A DNA stretch of 64,000 nt. Origin: Azadirachta indica (lineage: Eukaryota; Streptophyta; Magnoliopsida; Sapindales; Meliaceae). The notes beneath the pieces were generated by a model. That model was not told where the DNA came from, searched no databases, and was given only the letters and a program-made list of their open reading frames with translations. The stretch spans positions 15,224,363 to 15,288,362 of the forward strand of contig CM040449.1 of assembly GCA_022749755.1 (NCBI GenBank), in the 5' to 3' direction. The translations under genes and the position numbers were made by a program. This document shows positions 25,071 through 36,935 of this stretch, in pieces. Positions within the stretch are counted from its first letter, which is position 1, and every line of letters begins with the position of its first letter.

Positions 25071-26170
25071 CGAATAGTTAAGAAAAGTCATTTTTTAGCT
25101 TGAAATTAGTAAACTTTGGTTAACCAAAGTATTCACAGGTTTACAACTTTTGTAATTTGGTTTTTAGAAAATTCAAGTTCAAAAATCTTGTGATTTGGTC
25201 CTTAAAAAATTCATGGATATATTTCTCAAATTCAAATATTTTGTGTTAAATAAAAAATAGAAGATAATTTGTGAAAAATTAAATTTGGATAATATTTGAA
25301 CACGAGCTTTCATTGAAAAAAATATTTTGACCTAATATGTGCAAATATAATTAATCACCTAAACGTGTCTTGAAGCCTTCAAATATGTATTAAATTTTGC
25401 TTAAAAGATTCCACTATTCTCTTTGTTAGTTCCATATCTTTATTGATAATTAATTATATTCTAAATCTTCACAATATAAACTATCACAAAAAATACAAGA
25501 AGATTTTAATTAAACAATGACACCAAAATAAAGGCTTATGAGATTTTATAGGTAATGAAGTTTAGAGTTGTATTTATGGACAAACATTGAAAACGAGTTG
25601 TTACTGATTATTGGAAACAAAATATTTAAAATTTTCAAAATTCGATCCACCGTTTCAGCATATTCAGTCAACAGGATTTGTGTTTGTTAAAATTTTGAGG
25701 CAAAGCTGGTCAACCTGAAATCGAATTTTGTGCCTGTAGTGTTTCCAAATTCTTTTGACTGTATTTTGATCCAATTTTGAAAAGTTTGCATTTTGGCCCT
25801 TATTCACAAGTTTGAAAATCATGTGCCTTGGCCCTTTAGAAATCCAAATGTGAAATCCTATATTTTGGGTGTCAAAAAATTCATGTCACGAGAAGAGACT
25901 ATTTTTCACAAATCCAGATGTTTATTTTCAAAAGACAGTGAAGAATAAGTTTGTGAAAGTTTATTTTTAAGAAATATACAATTGAAAATATTCTAACGTG
26001 TTTTGATTAAAGATTAATTTTGAATTTATAAATACAAATTTTGACCAATTCAAAGGTGCAATTATAAATATAATCTATCACCTAATAGTATGTCTTGAAT
26101 TCTTCAATTTTGTCATCAACTTGCTTAAAGGATTCCAATATGCTGATCAATGATGCGTAGATTTTGGACA
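25071..26170 (+). repeat. Dispersed repeat family X, further copies
   Basis: 25,080-25,500 and 25,560-26,170 continue the family: CTTGAAGCCTTCAAATATG near 25,369 and TCTTGAATTCTTCAATTTTG near 26,093 are equivalent points, as are AGATTCCACTATTCTC and GGATTCCAATATGCTG. The second segment parallels 11,640-12,150. Non-coding; the pattern suggests stacked LTR fragments. Confidence 0.55.
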
Positions 26171-26660
26171 TGGTTTTAATGATTAGTTACGTGAGTATGA
26201 ATTTTTCTACTATAAATTCTTCAAAAAATGCTACAGGATGTGACATATATACCCGTACGGTTTGGTCAAATATACATTTAAAAAATTTTATTGATTTCCA
26301 AAATATCTACACAGAATTTTTTATTGGTTTAATATATGAATTTGTACTAATAAGAGTAATATGGTAGATTTAACTTTTGAAAAATTCTGTCAATATTGTG
26401 ATAAAGAATCTAGTATCAATAACCCATTTATTTTGACCTTTAGATTTCTAAGAAAATTTGGATCATTCATTGTATATAATAATTATTAACCTGCTAATCA
26501 CATTACATGTAAAATTTACATACTAGTCGGGTTAAAAGGTTATTTTTTCTTAATTCTTTTATTTTTTAATATACGAAATTATTTTCTTATAGTTGTTTTT
26601 TAAAAGTATATTTGAAATACAAATTAATATAGTTGTTTTATTAATTTTATCGAGTGCATT
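26171..26660. other. AT-rich DNA between repeat and viral cluster
   Basis: Nothing recognised; the frame at 26,164-26,367 has no known domain. Confidence 0.4.
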
Positions 26661-28770
26661 AAATTGACTTTGATACCAAATTAGCTTAGGAAGGATCGGT
26701 AATAAATTGAAAATTAGGGTGGAATAATCTACTTGTAAGGCTACAAAGGTCTTTTAACTGGATAGATTTATCATAAGGGATAACTTAGATATGTTGTGCT
26801 TGTGATTTGGTTTTATATTGGGATTTTTGAGTAGGAGACTATGTTAAAGACACAATATTTTTTTGGGTAGAAGACCCGAGTTGGGTAGGTGACCTAGATT
26901 TTAATGCTTGAGTATAAGATAGGGAAGGATATTCTTGAGTTGAAGAAATCATACTTGTCGTTAAAGTAACTGGAATATTCCCGTAATCACGAATTGAAAT
27001 TTGAGTTGTTATTGCATAGTTTGAAGGTTTCATATTTTTGTTGGACATTTTGGGGTTTTTCTCAGTGTTTCAATTTCACTCTCTATTTTTCCTTGTAAAA
27101 ATTCTCTCGTAAGATAGTAAGGTAAAAAATTGTATTCTCCTTTTATATAAGAAATTTAAAAATCAAAGTTGGACAAAATTGTCTTCCATCTTGCAAAAAT
27201 TTGCTTAGAAACCAGATTTTTGACATCTTTTTCTAAAATTTCTTTTGCAGATTTGCAGTCAATTCGTAACAAAAAACTTTTATTGAATAAATCATCTTGA
27301 AATTTCATAATGCATAAAACAATTGATAATATTTCCTTTTTAATAGAATTTAACTATTAATTTTTTGTTACTTCTATCAGTTTTTTATTTGAGTATTCCA
27401 CCATAACCTATGTCTGAAACATCTGTTTCAACTATAAGGGTTGCACTAAGATCTGGAATAAATAAACATGGTAAAACTTTAACCTTTTGCTTAAGAAGCT
27501 TGATTACCCTAATATGTTCCTTAATCCAATTAGGAGGACTCTTTCTTAATCGTTGATATAATGGCTCGTAGTGTTGTCTAAGATTTGGGAAAAAAATTTG
27601 CTACATAATTCAATAATCTTAAAAATCTCTGTAATTGAGTCTTCTTTTTAATTTCATTGTGAAATTTTGAAGCAAATTTTATTGACCTATTAATTGGTTG
27701 AATAGTACCCTTATAAATTTCATGGCCTAAAAATCTAATTTTGATTTGAAATAATTTCATTTTGGTGGCTGATACTATAAGTTCATTTTTTTTAACTACA
27801 TGTAGGAATATATTTAAATGTTTAAAATGTTGTTCTATAGAATTAGGAAAAATAAAGACATCATCTATGTATGCAATAGAAAAATATGTGTAAGGGTTGA
27901 ATATATCATTTATAATGTCTTGAAATTCTGAAGGGGCATTTTTGAGTTCAAATGGTATTACGTTCCATTTATAATAGCCAAATGGTATTGTAATAGGCTG
28001 TTTTATATCTATCACTTTCATCTATTTGAACTTGCCAAAATTCATTTTTCATATCAAACTTGAAAAATATTACACTATTGTATAATTTTTTGAGTAAATC
28101 CTTTTTATTAAGAATTGGGTACCTAATCTATTGAAGAACTTTCTTTAAGGGTTTGTAATTAATAACTAATTTAGGAACTCTTCCTTCCATTTGGAAATTT
28201 TTGTTGACATAAAAGGCTGAACAACTCCAAAGAGACTTGGATTTCCTAATTAATTCTTTATTGAGTAAATAATTGATTTCTTTCTTACAGTGTTCTAGAA
28301 CGTCATGATTCATTTGAATAGGACAGACTTTTGTAAGTATTTGTTTTTCATTAAAATGTTTTTCATAAGAAAGTTGGATTATATGCTTTTTCGTTTCCCA
28401 AAAAGCATTGGGTAGGTCTGAGCATATTTCTTTTTCTAAAAATAATTGAAATTTTTGGACTCGTGCTTTAATAGTAAGATTTTCTAATTATTTTTCTACT
28501 TTATCATACTGGATTTCTTTTTGTAAGGTTTGGATATGATTCTTTTTGTTAGATATGATGTTGAGTTGTCGGGTAATGGAATTTTCTTGGAGTAAATTGA
28601 TCTCTTTTTGACTAATGGGAGACAAGAAATAAAAGGTAATTTGTTTATCTAACACATGAGTATGAATTCCCTTATCATCTACAGTAAAATGATATATTTG
28701 TGAAATTATTGATTTATTGATTTATTAATTGGTTGAATAGTACCCTTATAAATCTCATGGCATAAAAATC
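26661..28770 (-). mobile_element. Endogenous caulimovirid fragment A (polymerase region, minus strand)
   Basis: Read on minus from 28,700 downwards this carries the end of the protease region, reverse transcriptase, RNase H and the start of the downstream ORF of a caulimovirid, collinear with fragment B at 32.9-34.2 kb. It then jumps to a short piece of the leader with a tRNA-Met primer-binding site at 26,667-26,678. Stops and frameshifts break it, including a stop where B has a tryptophan codon, in the RT N-terminal part near 28,128. The RT active-site motif YIDD is retained at 27,860-27,871. As seen it cannot encode a functional polymerase. It is part of an ancient germline-integrated pararetrovirus. 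Confidence 0.9.
27578..28021 (-). pseudogene. Caulimovirid reverse transcriptase fragment with YIDD motif
   Basis: A 147-codon open piece of the polymerase palm region. It contains the fingers/palm segment ending in the catalytic YIDD at residues 51-54, then a connection segment with FLGHEI near residue 97. The family normally has this within a long polyprotein after the aspartic protease. Upstream (28,022-28,313) the frame is shifted and stopped; downstream, RNase H pieces continue to about 27,060 in broken frames. It is the only copy in the window that keeps the YxDD motif. Confidence 0.85.
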
Positions 28771-28848
28771 GAATCAAAAGGGTGATTACAACAATTTTAC
28801 AATCATTTACTCATCAATTCTCTAGTCCCGATCCTTTTTGGGCTAATT

Positions 28849-28861
28849 TGGTATCAGAGTC
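28849..28861 (+). other. tRNA-Met primer-binding site of copy B
   Basis: TGGTATCAGAGT matches the plant initiator tRNA-Met complement (TGGTATCAGAGC) used by Caulimoviridae to prime minus-strand DNA, with one mismatch at its end. It lies upstream of the movement-protein frame, within the leader, as expected. Confidence 0.85.
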
Positions 28862-29096
28862 AAGTGATTTCGAAGTTGTTGAAGTTTTAATAAAAACAAT
28901 TATTAGATAAATAGTTTAAAATACAGAACATCCTAAGTATAGAGAGAGAGCAGTGTAAAGCTGTTTGTAAGTTTGGCAAGTCAGGTCGTGAGTGGCAGTA
29001 AGATCCTACGTGAAAGTGAGGTTGTAAGTCTAGCGTTCGACCCGAAGGTGTTCCTCTAGCTCTCTTTATATTTAAGATTTATGTGTTTTAAATTAT

Positions 29097-29834
29097 TTGT
29101 TTGCAATAGTTTTAATTATGGCTTCTTCAATTAGAAAACTATTTGATTCTAAATCTAGAGATCCCATGAAGACCATTAGTTCTAGAGAAATCATGAGTAA
29201 GATTAGTGATGTTAGTCAGTACTTATCCAAAGATAGGTTACCCACTATTCCACCTAACATTATTTATGGTATAGGAAAATTTGATTTTAGGACTGCTTTT
29301 TCTATTAAAGAACACGAAGAAATCTTATCTTTACAAAATGAATTTGAAGAAATTAAGTTACTCAACTCTATTGCACTCAATAAATACAAGGAACAAGTTT
29401 TTAATTATATACATTTTGGACTTATACAAATAGCAATCAAACTTCTAGTTAGAAAAGGTTTAGATTCTCTAATCTTGGTTCTCCTTAGAGATAAAACATT
29501 ACTCAAATTTCAAGATTTTCTTTTAGGCGTAGTTAAATCAAACCTTTGTAATAGAGCTATTTATTTCAATTGTGCACCAAATTTCCAGGTTAGTCTAAAT
29601 GATCCAACTATCTTAGATACTTTAGTACTCAACATCCATATTCCAGAAATTAAATTCCAACCACATAGGCAAGGATATATGTTACTTTATAGAATTTATT
29701 TTAAGCAAATTACTTCCCAATTTAACTCTATATGCTTATTACAAGACAATAAAGGAGAAACATCTATTCTTAATATTCAAACAGAAGACGAAGATACTCC
29801 AATAGATTCGTTTACTCCAAAATTACTCAAATGA
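29097..29834 (+). pseudogene. Caulimovirid movement protein region
   Basis: 245-codon frame; the likely viral start is the internal ATG near 29,118 (MASSIRK). It shows family features: a helical N-terminal part, the central LIQIAIKLLVRKGLDS segment and NCAPNFQVSLNDP, resembling the conserved movement-protein core that modifies plasmodesmata for cell-to-cell spread. It ends at a stop at 29,832, whereas related reading continues past it, so it looks truncated relative to a longer polyprotein. It is the best-preserved viral frame in the window. Confidence 0.8.
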
Positions 29835-31019
29835 GATGAAATTAGCATTCCAGAAAATTGGAAGACAGATTAGCCACAAGTCCTTAGAAATTTAGCCCAA
29901 AAAGAAATTTCTCAAGTAGTAGAAACTAGTGATGGCAAAATTCTTCTTAAATTCAATTCTTTTAAACAATCTAGACCACCAACTAGTTATTCAAATTTTC
30001 AAGCCACTAGATCATCATTGTCCATTCGTAGCACTTCTAGAGTTCAAACTACTAAGATAGAAGATTTAAATACTCAAAGTTCTGTTCAGTATACTACTCC
30101 AGTAGCCGAACCAGTACATAAGCCGGAATCTCTAACTTTTTCTGATTTCAAACAATTAACATAATAGTTAAATGAAAATTGGGAAATAGACAAAAATTTC
30201 CTTACGCAAGCTTAAAGGGTGAATTGGAAAAAAAAAAAAAAGAGAGAGTAAGCAAAGAAGAGGACCAATGTGTTTTCTTTCAGACACAAAAAGCTGTTTT
30301 GCAGAAACTATGGAAATATTTATTTATTTCCATAGTTTTTAGTCAAGGAAACAAGGAAATTTTTGTCTAAGGATATTTCCTAAACAAGGAAAAGAAAACA
30401 TGGTTTTTAGTCAATTTTGACTTAGATCAAGAAGCTATTATTAGGGTAGCTTGGTATGATGACATGAATAGAATAAAAACAAATATTCTATTTTTTACAT
30501 GCTTTGAAATGTATTCCTTTAACAATAAAATAGCATATCCTTTTAGAAAATCAAATTTAAACGTCCATACTAACCATCTTAGAAAATGGAAAACCAAAAA
30601 TCATGGCATTATTCAATCAGTACATCCATCCCTTGAATCTCTCAAACTTAATATTTCAGGAAGTCGTATTCCAGCATCACCATTCAAATTAGGTGATGAT
30701 AGATCAAATATTGAGCCTTCTATTTTAGGAGACATTAAAAAACTTTATGAACAAAATAATTATCAAAGTCAAATATTACACACCATTTCCAAACAAGTTA
30801 GTTATATCGAGGACAAATTAGACCAAACTAACCCTACTCCTAGTTTTCCCTCCAGTGTGACCCTACCTTTATTCAAACCCCAACCATTACCGCAAAAAGA
30901 TGAAAAAATTACTCCTTTTCCCAAAATTGACCTTTTAGATCAAATTAATAAAAAATTATCATTTTTATCAAGACCTTCTAATTTTAATACTATAGATAAA
31001 ACTTTATAAAGTCAAACCC
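29835..31019 (+). pseudogene. Caulimovirid region between movement and coat proteins
   Basis: Broken frames covering the poorly conserved middle of the polyprotein. The largest open piece, 30,464-31,009 (181 codons), includes a Ser/Pro-rich stretch and a possible coiled-coil (NYQSQILHTISKQV). Frameshifts lie near 30,180-30,450, around an A-run at 30,229-30,241. Confidence 0.7.
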
Positions 31020-32085
31020 AAAGTCAAGATAAAGATAGTGAGCCCTTAAAAATCAGTAGATTACAAAGAAAAATTAGACCACGTAATAGTTGGAAAAACA
31101 CGTTAATAAGAAATTATTATCCTATACCTACACCGGATATTCAATATGAAGAACGTTCTAAGTATGTTACTACTCAATACACCGGAGAAGCTATCTATGA
31201 GTGGAAGATAGATGGTAGATCCAAATATGAAATTATGAATGTACTCCAAGAAATAGGAATGGCTGTAATAGCCTATAAAGCCGTAAAAAACACTAATTAT
31301 CAAGCCGCCAGACTAATAGTAGTAGGGTTTACAAGATCTCTTAGGTATTGGTGGGACAATAGTTTTAGTGCGTCTACTAAAAAAAGCATACTCAATCACG
31401 TAGAACAATTCATAATAGAAGATGATTAAGGATTTTAGGAAGTCAAAGAAATTCAAAATACCGTAGAAGTACTCATTCATACGATAGCCATGCATTTCAT
31501 AGGCAATCCTTAGGAATAACTTCAAATTTCAAAATTAGTACTCACAAATTTTAGATGTCCAGCCTTAGGTGACTTTAGATGGTATAAACATGTTTTCGTT
31601 ATATATATATTCTAACGAAAAAAATGTAATGCCTCTTTTTGGAAAGAAAGATTTATTGCAGGATTACCCAAATTCTTTTCTATTAGAGTATTCATAAAAT
31701 TAGTAGAAATTACTGGAGGTAGTTCAATTCCTTGGGACACTATTATTTATGGTCAACTCTTTACATTTGTCAAAAAAGAAGGCTTATCCTTATGTCAAGA
31801 ACAAAAGGACAAGAAAAATAGTGAAAAATATTCCTTTAAACAAACTGTAGGCAATTTTTGTACCCAATATAGTTATGACAATCTTACGGCACTATCTTGT
31901 AGAAAAACCCATAGGCCTAAAACTATTACTAATCCTACAAAAAATAAAAAAGTCCAATTTCATGAATTTTATTATAAAAAGAGTAAAAAACATAGCAAGC
32001 CCAAACATAGTAAAAAGCCCATAGTTTGTTAGACTTGTAAAAAATCAGGTTATACTTTCACCAACTGTATAACAAAAAATAGGAT
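31020..32085 (+). pseudogene. Caulimovirid coat protein and zinc-knuckle region
   Basis: The coat-protein core is readable at 31,120-31,429, with YTGEAIYEWKIDG and GFTRSLRYWWDN, the latter a hallmark of the family's capsid domain. It is stopped at 31,427 and continues in other frames to a basic Lys/Arg-rich stretch near 31,960-32,030. The CCHC knuckle near 32,028-32,070 is damaged: a stop codon sits between the first two cysteines and the histidine position is aromatic. This region would package the pregenome; here it is dead. Confidence 0.8.
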
Positions 32086-32639
32086 TAATGAAATATTCAA
32101 GGATGATGAAGATCTTAGACAAAAATTTAGCCAACTTCTCCTCAGTGAACAATCTAATAGATGATTTTATTGACATAGATAATATTCAAGATTGTAGTTG
32201 TAGTGAAGGGATATACAACTGCCAATCACTTAATATGATATTAAGTAAGAAATAGGATAAACAATTTCTTTTAAACATTATAGATAAAATAGAAGATCCC
32301 GAAGTCAAAAGAGAATACTTGCTTAAACTCAAGGGTATCCTTACTCCAGAACAACACTTAGTACTCCAGAACTATTTAGTCTTAATAAAATTTTTGATAA
32401 ATATCCTATTCAAAGTCTTTTTAAACAAGTTACTATAGGAGAATTACAACAAGAGGTTAAAATACTCAAAAAACAACTTAAGGAATTATAACCAAAAGTG
32501 CAAAAAAACAATTAAAATAATTACAAAATAATGTTAGAACGGAGTTACTAGAAAATTCCACTAGAAAACAAAAAGAAATTATTTTCAAAAATGGCATATT
32601 CAGATATCACTTCACATAGGAAATAGTTTCATTTAGAAA

Positions 32640-32960
32640 CCACTACCTTAGTTGACTCTGGCGCAGACCAAAACTGTATTAGGGAAGGTGTAATACCAAC
32701 TCAATTCTATGAAAAATTACATGGTGCAAGCGGTTCAAGTCTCAATGTTAGGTACAAATTATCAAATGCAAAAATTTGTAATAATAATTATTACTTTAGG
32801 AATAATTTCACTTTAGTTAAAAATCTTAGCGCAAATATTATTTTAGGTACTCCATTTTTAACACAAATATATCCTTTTATTGTATATGATAAGGTAATTC
32901 ATACTCATGTGTTAGGCAAACAAATTATCTTTCATTTCTTGTCTCCAATTAGTTAAAAAG
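32640..32960 (+). pseudogene. Caulimovirid aspartic protease region (copy B)
   Basis: Encodes LVDSGAD at about 32,648-32,668, the Asp-Ser/Thr-Gly active site of retroviral-type proteases, followed at the expected distance by ANIILGTPFL, the hydrophobic-Gly flap/strand segment. The protease would cut the viral polyprotein. Compared with copy C, B lacks about 75 bp just upstream (near 32,583). Confidence 0.8.
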
Positions 32961-33217
32961 ATATTAATTTACTCCAAGAACGACAACTCAACATCATATC
33001 CAACAAAATGAATCATATCCAAGCCTTACAAAAAGAAATCCAGTATGACGAAATAGAAAAATAATTAAAAAATCTTACTATTAAACCACGAGTCCAAAAA
33101 CTTCAATTATTTTTAAAAAAAGAAATATGCTTGGACCTACCCAATGATTTTTGGAAAAGGAAAAAGCATATAGTCCAACTTTCTTATGAAAAATAAATAC
33201 CTACAAAAGGCCTTCAA

Positions 33218-33835
33218 ATGAATCATGACCTTTTAGAACACTGTAAGAAAGAAATCCATGATTTACTCAATAAAGGACTAATTAGGAAATCCAAGTCCCC
33301 TTGGAGTTGTCCAATCTTTTATGTCAACAAAAATTTCGAGATAGAAATAGGAGTTCCTAGATTGGTTATTAATTACAAACCTTTAAATAAAGTTCTTCAA
33401 TGGATTAGGTACCCAATTCCTAATAAAAAGGATTTACTCAAAAGATTATACAATAGTGTAGTATTTTCTAAGTTTGATGTGAAAAGTGGATTTTGGCAAG
33501 TTCAAATAGATGAAAGAAATAGACGTGACAAAGAATTGATAGTTAGATTTCATTCAGGTGTTTGGATTGGTGCTCAAAAGAATTATTCAATAATTAAAAA
33601 GGAAATATTGTCAATCATGAAATTTCAAGATGATTTATTCAATAAAAGTTTTTTGTTACAAATTAACTGTAAATCTGCAAAAAAGGATTTAGAAAAAGAT
33701 ATAAAAAATCTGGTTTTCAAGCAAATTTTTGCAAGATGGCAGACAATTTTGTCTAACTTTGATTTTCAAATTTCCTATATAAAGGGAGAATACAATTATT
33801 TACCGGATCATCTTACGAGAGAATTGTTACAATGA
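33218..33835 (+). pseudogene. Caulimovirid RT N-terminus joined to RNase H C-terminus by deletion
   Basis: A 205-codon open frame that looks intact but is not. Residues 1-103 are the RT fingers and start of the palm (VPRLVINYKPLN, FDVKSGFWQVQID). Near 33,525 the frame jumps directly into the C-terminal part of RNase H (IKKEILSIMKFQ to HLTREL). The whole RT active site, including YxDD, and the front of RNase H are missing compared with fragment A. Confidence 0.85.
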
Positions 33836-35046
33836 AAAATAAAGAGTGAAATTTAAACACTGAGAGAAACCCCAAAATGTTCAGTAAAAGTATAAACCTT
33901 CAGACTATGTAATAATGACTACTCCATTGTTAATTCTGGTTATGGGAATATTCTAGTTGCTTCAATGATAAGTATGATTTTTTCAACTCAAGAATATCCT
34001 CCCCTATCTTATACTCAAGCATTAAAATCTGGCTCACCAACTCAATCTGCGTCTTCTACACAGAAAAATACTGTGTTTTTAACACAGTCTCCTGCTCAAA
34101 AATCCAAGTATAAAACCAAATCATAAGCACAACATATCTAAGTTATCCCTTACATAAACCTATCCAGTTAAAAGACCTTTATAGCCTTACAAATAGATTA
34201 TCCCACCCTAATTTTCAATTTATTACCGATACTCCACTAAAAAATAAACGATTTTATGAATTAATCCTAGTAGACACAAAATCTGTAGAAATTAATCACC
34301 ACCATAACCCAAAAGATTTTAACCAAATAGCCTACTCCACATGTAAAATTAAAAAGATCCTTTCACCTAGAGAAATTTCCTACAACCTTCATATATTCCA
34401 TTATATCTTTTTTGGTACCATTCAAATCGAAAGGATACAATTATATTGATTATCAAAAAGCATGGTTCAATATGTTTTTCCTTTGATCGTTTGACCATTC
34501 CTAATTTATTCAATTTGACCAAACTTATGAGAATCTCACACCCTCTTGGTTTCAAAAATGGTGGTTCTTTTTAGAATCTGAACCATCAATTTACCCACAA
34601 CAAGTTATCTAAGAATCCTTTCCCTGGTTCAAGAAAAATATTCCAAAAACTAATCAACCATTTTTTGCCAAACTTAATTTCTATATTAGATTCTCAATAC
34701 TGTGGATTCTTTCATGGAATTTTATGGTAGAAACATATTATCCAAACTGTAATTTATCCCTCTTAAGAGAATTAAAAATTAAATGGTAGGACAAATATGA
34801 CTTAAACAAAATTACTTCATCAGCAATTACTCAATGGTTAAAGTCAAAAAGGCAATTGTAAAAACAGTCAAAGAAGTCTCTTCCCCGCCTCCAAAAAGGA
34901 CTTCTACTCTCCTTGACAAGGCCAGCTCTAGCACATCTCAAAAGAATAAAAGACAGTATTATTCCAAAATGTTCAATGAATTAATCAAGAAAATGGAAGA
35001 GGAAGAAGAAAACAACACTCAAGAATCTTCAACAGGATTTACTTAA
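33836..35046 (+). pseudogene. Downstream viral ORF remnant, function not assigned
   Basis: Broken frames after the polymerase. Readable pieces include YPPLSYTQALKSGSP near 33,995, an aromatic segment with FDQTYENLTPSWFQKWW near 34,515-34,565, then LKIKWWDKYD near 34,770 and a Ser/Lys-rich tail at 34,834-35,046. The order matches fragment A at 26,690-27,048. I recognise it as the region behind RNase H in petuvirus-like polyproteins but assign no function. Confidence 0.65.
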
Positions 35047-35572
35047 CCACCGACAGATGACCTATATGGTGGACCCTTTTGATTTATAATTATTCAAGTC
35101 CAGACAAAGGCATATTTATAACATGGCCAACATCAAGCATTATCAACGACAATTATTCAAAATAAAAACATGTGACCGGCAGCAAGCATCCTCAAGGACA
35201 ATTATTCAAAACAAAAGCTTATCTCCCATGTGACCGACAACAAGCATCTGTCTTTTCTTTAGTCAATATTATTGTATTCGATAATTGTATTCATTAATCA
35301 TGTAAGAATTACTCAAATATATCTATAAATTAGACAATCGTTTCCTCACTCGATGAGGCAGATTTAGGAGACAATACTTACAACGAAAATTCCCTTTGTA
35401 ATATTTTTCAGCCATCAATAAAATCCTCTTCAACATTTTCAAAAGATTCTCTTCATTCAATTTTCAAATTTATTATTTTCGAATTCATTATTTAGTGTAA
35501 TTCAATTTTAATTTTACTTTTCATCAATTCTAATTACAACAATTTTACAATCATTTACTTATCAGTTCTAAT
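35047..35572 (+). promoter_or_regulatory. Caulimovirid pregenomic promoter and leader (copy B)
   Basis: Non-coding region between the last ORF and the repeated leader. It contains two related blocks, each with CATGTGACCG(A/G)C near 35,170 and 35,230, a TATA box CTATAAAT at 35,323-35,330 and AATAAA at 35,417-35,422. In Caulimoviridae the poly(A) signal lies a short way downstream of the start, so full-length RNA is terminally redundant; the spacing here fits. The leader then runs into the sequence that starts copy B. Confidence 0.65.
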
Positions 35573-36935
35573 TACTATGTCTGTAGGCAATTTTTGTGCT
35601 CAATATGGTTATGACAATCTCACGACCCCATTTCATAGGAAAACCCATAGGTCCAAAACTATTACCTATCCTCTAAAACATAAAAAGATCCAATTTAATG
35701 AACCGTATTACAAAAAGAGTAAAAAACGTAGCAAGCCCAAACATAATAAAAAGCCCATAGTTCATTATAGATAAAATAGAAAATCCCGAAGTCAAAAGAG
35801 AATACTTACTTAAACTCAAAGATATCTTTACTCGAGAACAACACCTTAGTACTCAAGAACCATTTAGTCTTAATAAAATTTTTGATAAATATCATACTCA
35901 AAGTCTTTTTAAACAGGTTACTATAGGAGAATTACAACAAGAAGTTAAAATACTTAAAAAACAACTTAAAGAATTAGAACAAAAAGTGTAAGATTAACAA
36001 TTACAAAATAATGTTAGAATATAGTTACTAAAAAATTCCACTAGAAAACAAAAAGAAATTATTCAATCCAATAATTCTATAGAATTAGATTCTACTAATA
36101 ACCCTGATGATACATTTATCCAACTTGTTAGTAAAATTAATTTTCAAAAATGGTATATTTACATATCACTTCACATAAGAAATAGTTTTCATTTAGAAAC
36201 CACTGCTTTAGTTGACTCTGACGCAGATCAAAATTGTATTAGGGAAGGAATAATACTAACTCAATTCTATGAAAAAACTAGTGAAAAATTACATAGTGCA
36301 AACGGTTCAAGTTTCAATGTTAGGTGTAAATTATCAAATGCAAAAATTTGTAATGATAATTATTGCTTTGGGAATAATTTCACTTTAGTCAAAAATTTTA
36401 GCCAAAATATTATTTTAGGTACTCCATTCTTGACACAAATATATCCTTTTACCGTAGATTATAAGGAATCCATACTCACGTGTTAGGCAAACAAATTACC
36501 TTTCATTTCTTGTCTCCCATTAGTCAAAAAAAGATCAATTTACTCCAAGAAAATTCTATTACTCGACAACTCAATATTATATCTAATAAAAGGAATCATA
36601 TTTAAGCTTTACAAAAAGAAATTCAATGTGACAAAGTAGAAAAACAACTAGAGAATTTTACTATTAAAGCACGAGTCCAAAAACTTCAATTATTTTTAGA
36701 AAAAGAAATATGCTCGGACCTACCCAATGCTTTTTGGGAAAGGAAAAAGCATATAATTCAACTTTCTTATGAAAAACATTTCAATGAAAAATAAATAGCT
36801 ATAAAAACCCGTCCTATTCAAATGAATCATGACTTTCTAGAGCACTGTAAGAAAGAAATCAATAATTTACTCAATAAAGGATTAATTAGGAAATTCAAGT
36901 CTTTTTGGAGTTGTCCAACCTTTTATGTCAATGGG
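35573..36935 (+). mobile_element. Endogenous caulimovirid fragment C (coat protein to RT start)
   Basis: Collinear with B at about 31,840-33,330. It begins abruptly in the coat-protein C-terminus and ends in the RT fingers region. Relative to B it lacks about 240 bp at 35,761, removing the zinc-knuckle region, but keeps about 75 bp near 36,063-36,143 that B lost. Its protease site reads VDSDA near 36,211-36,225, with Asp replacing the active-site Gly. Several stops elsewhere. Thus C is not a simple duplicate of B. Confidence 0.85.

Larger units (their letters stand above)
28771..35572 (+). mobile_element. Endogenous caulimovirid copy B, nearly genome-length
   Basis: Order on plus: leader with primer-binding site, movement protein, spacer/coat protein with zinc knuckle, aspartic protease, RT/RNase H, a downstream ORF, then promoter and leader again. 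The AT-rich string ATTACAACAATTTTACAATC occurs at about 28,785 and 35,532, so the copy starts and ends at the same point of a circular genome. The unit is about 6.75 kb, somewhat short for the family (~7-8 kb) because of internal deletions. There are no LTRs, as expected for Caulimoviridae. The gene order with the movement protein upstream of CP, PR, RT and RH fits petuvirus or florendovirus-like lineages; the genus is not resolved. Every main frame is broken. Confidence 0.9.

Noticed and set aside
31103..31525. Minus-strand frames opposite the viral coat protein
   Set aside because: Antisense shadows of the conserved plus-strand capsid region.
34367..34555. Minus-strand 62-codon frame
   Set aside because: Antisense of the plus-strand viral downstream ORF remnant.
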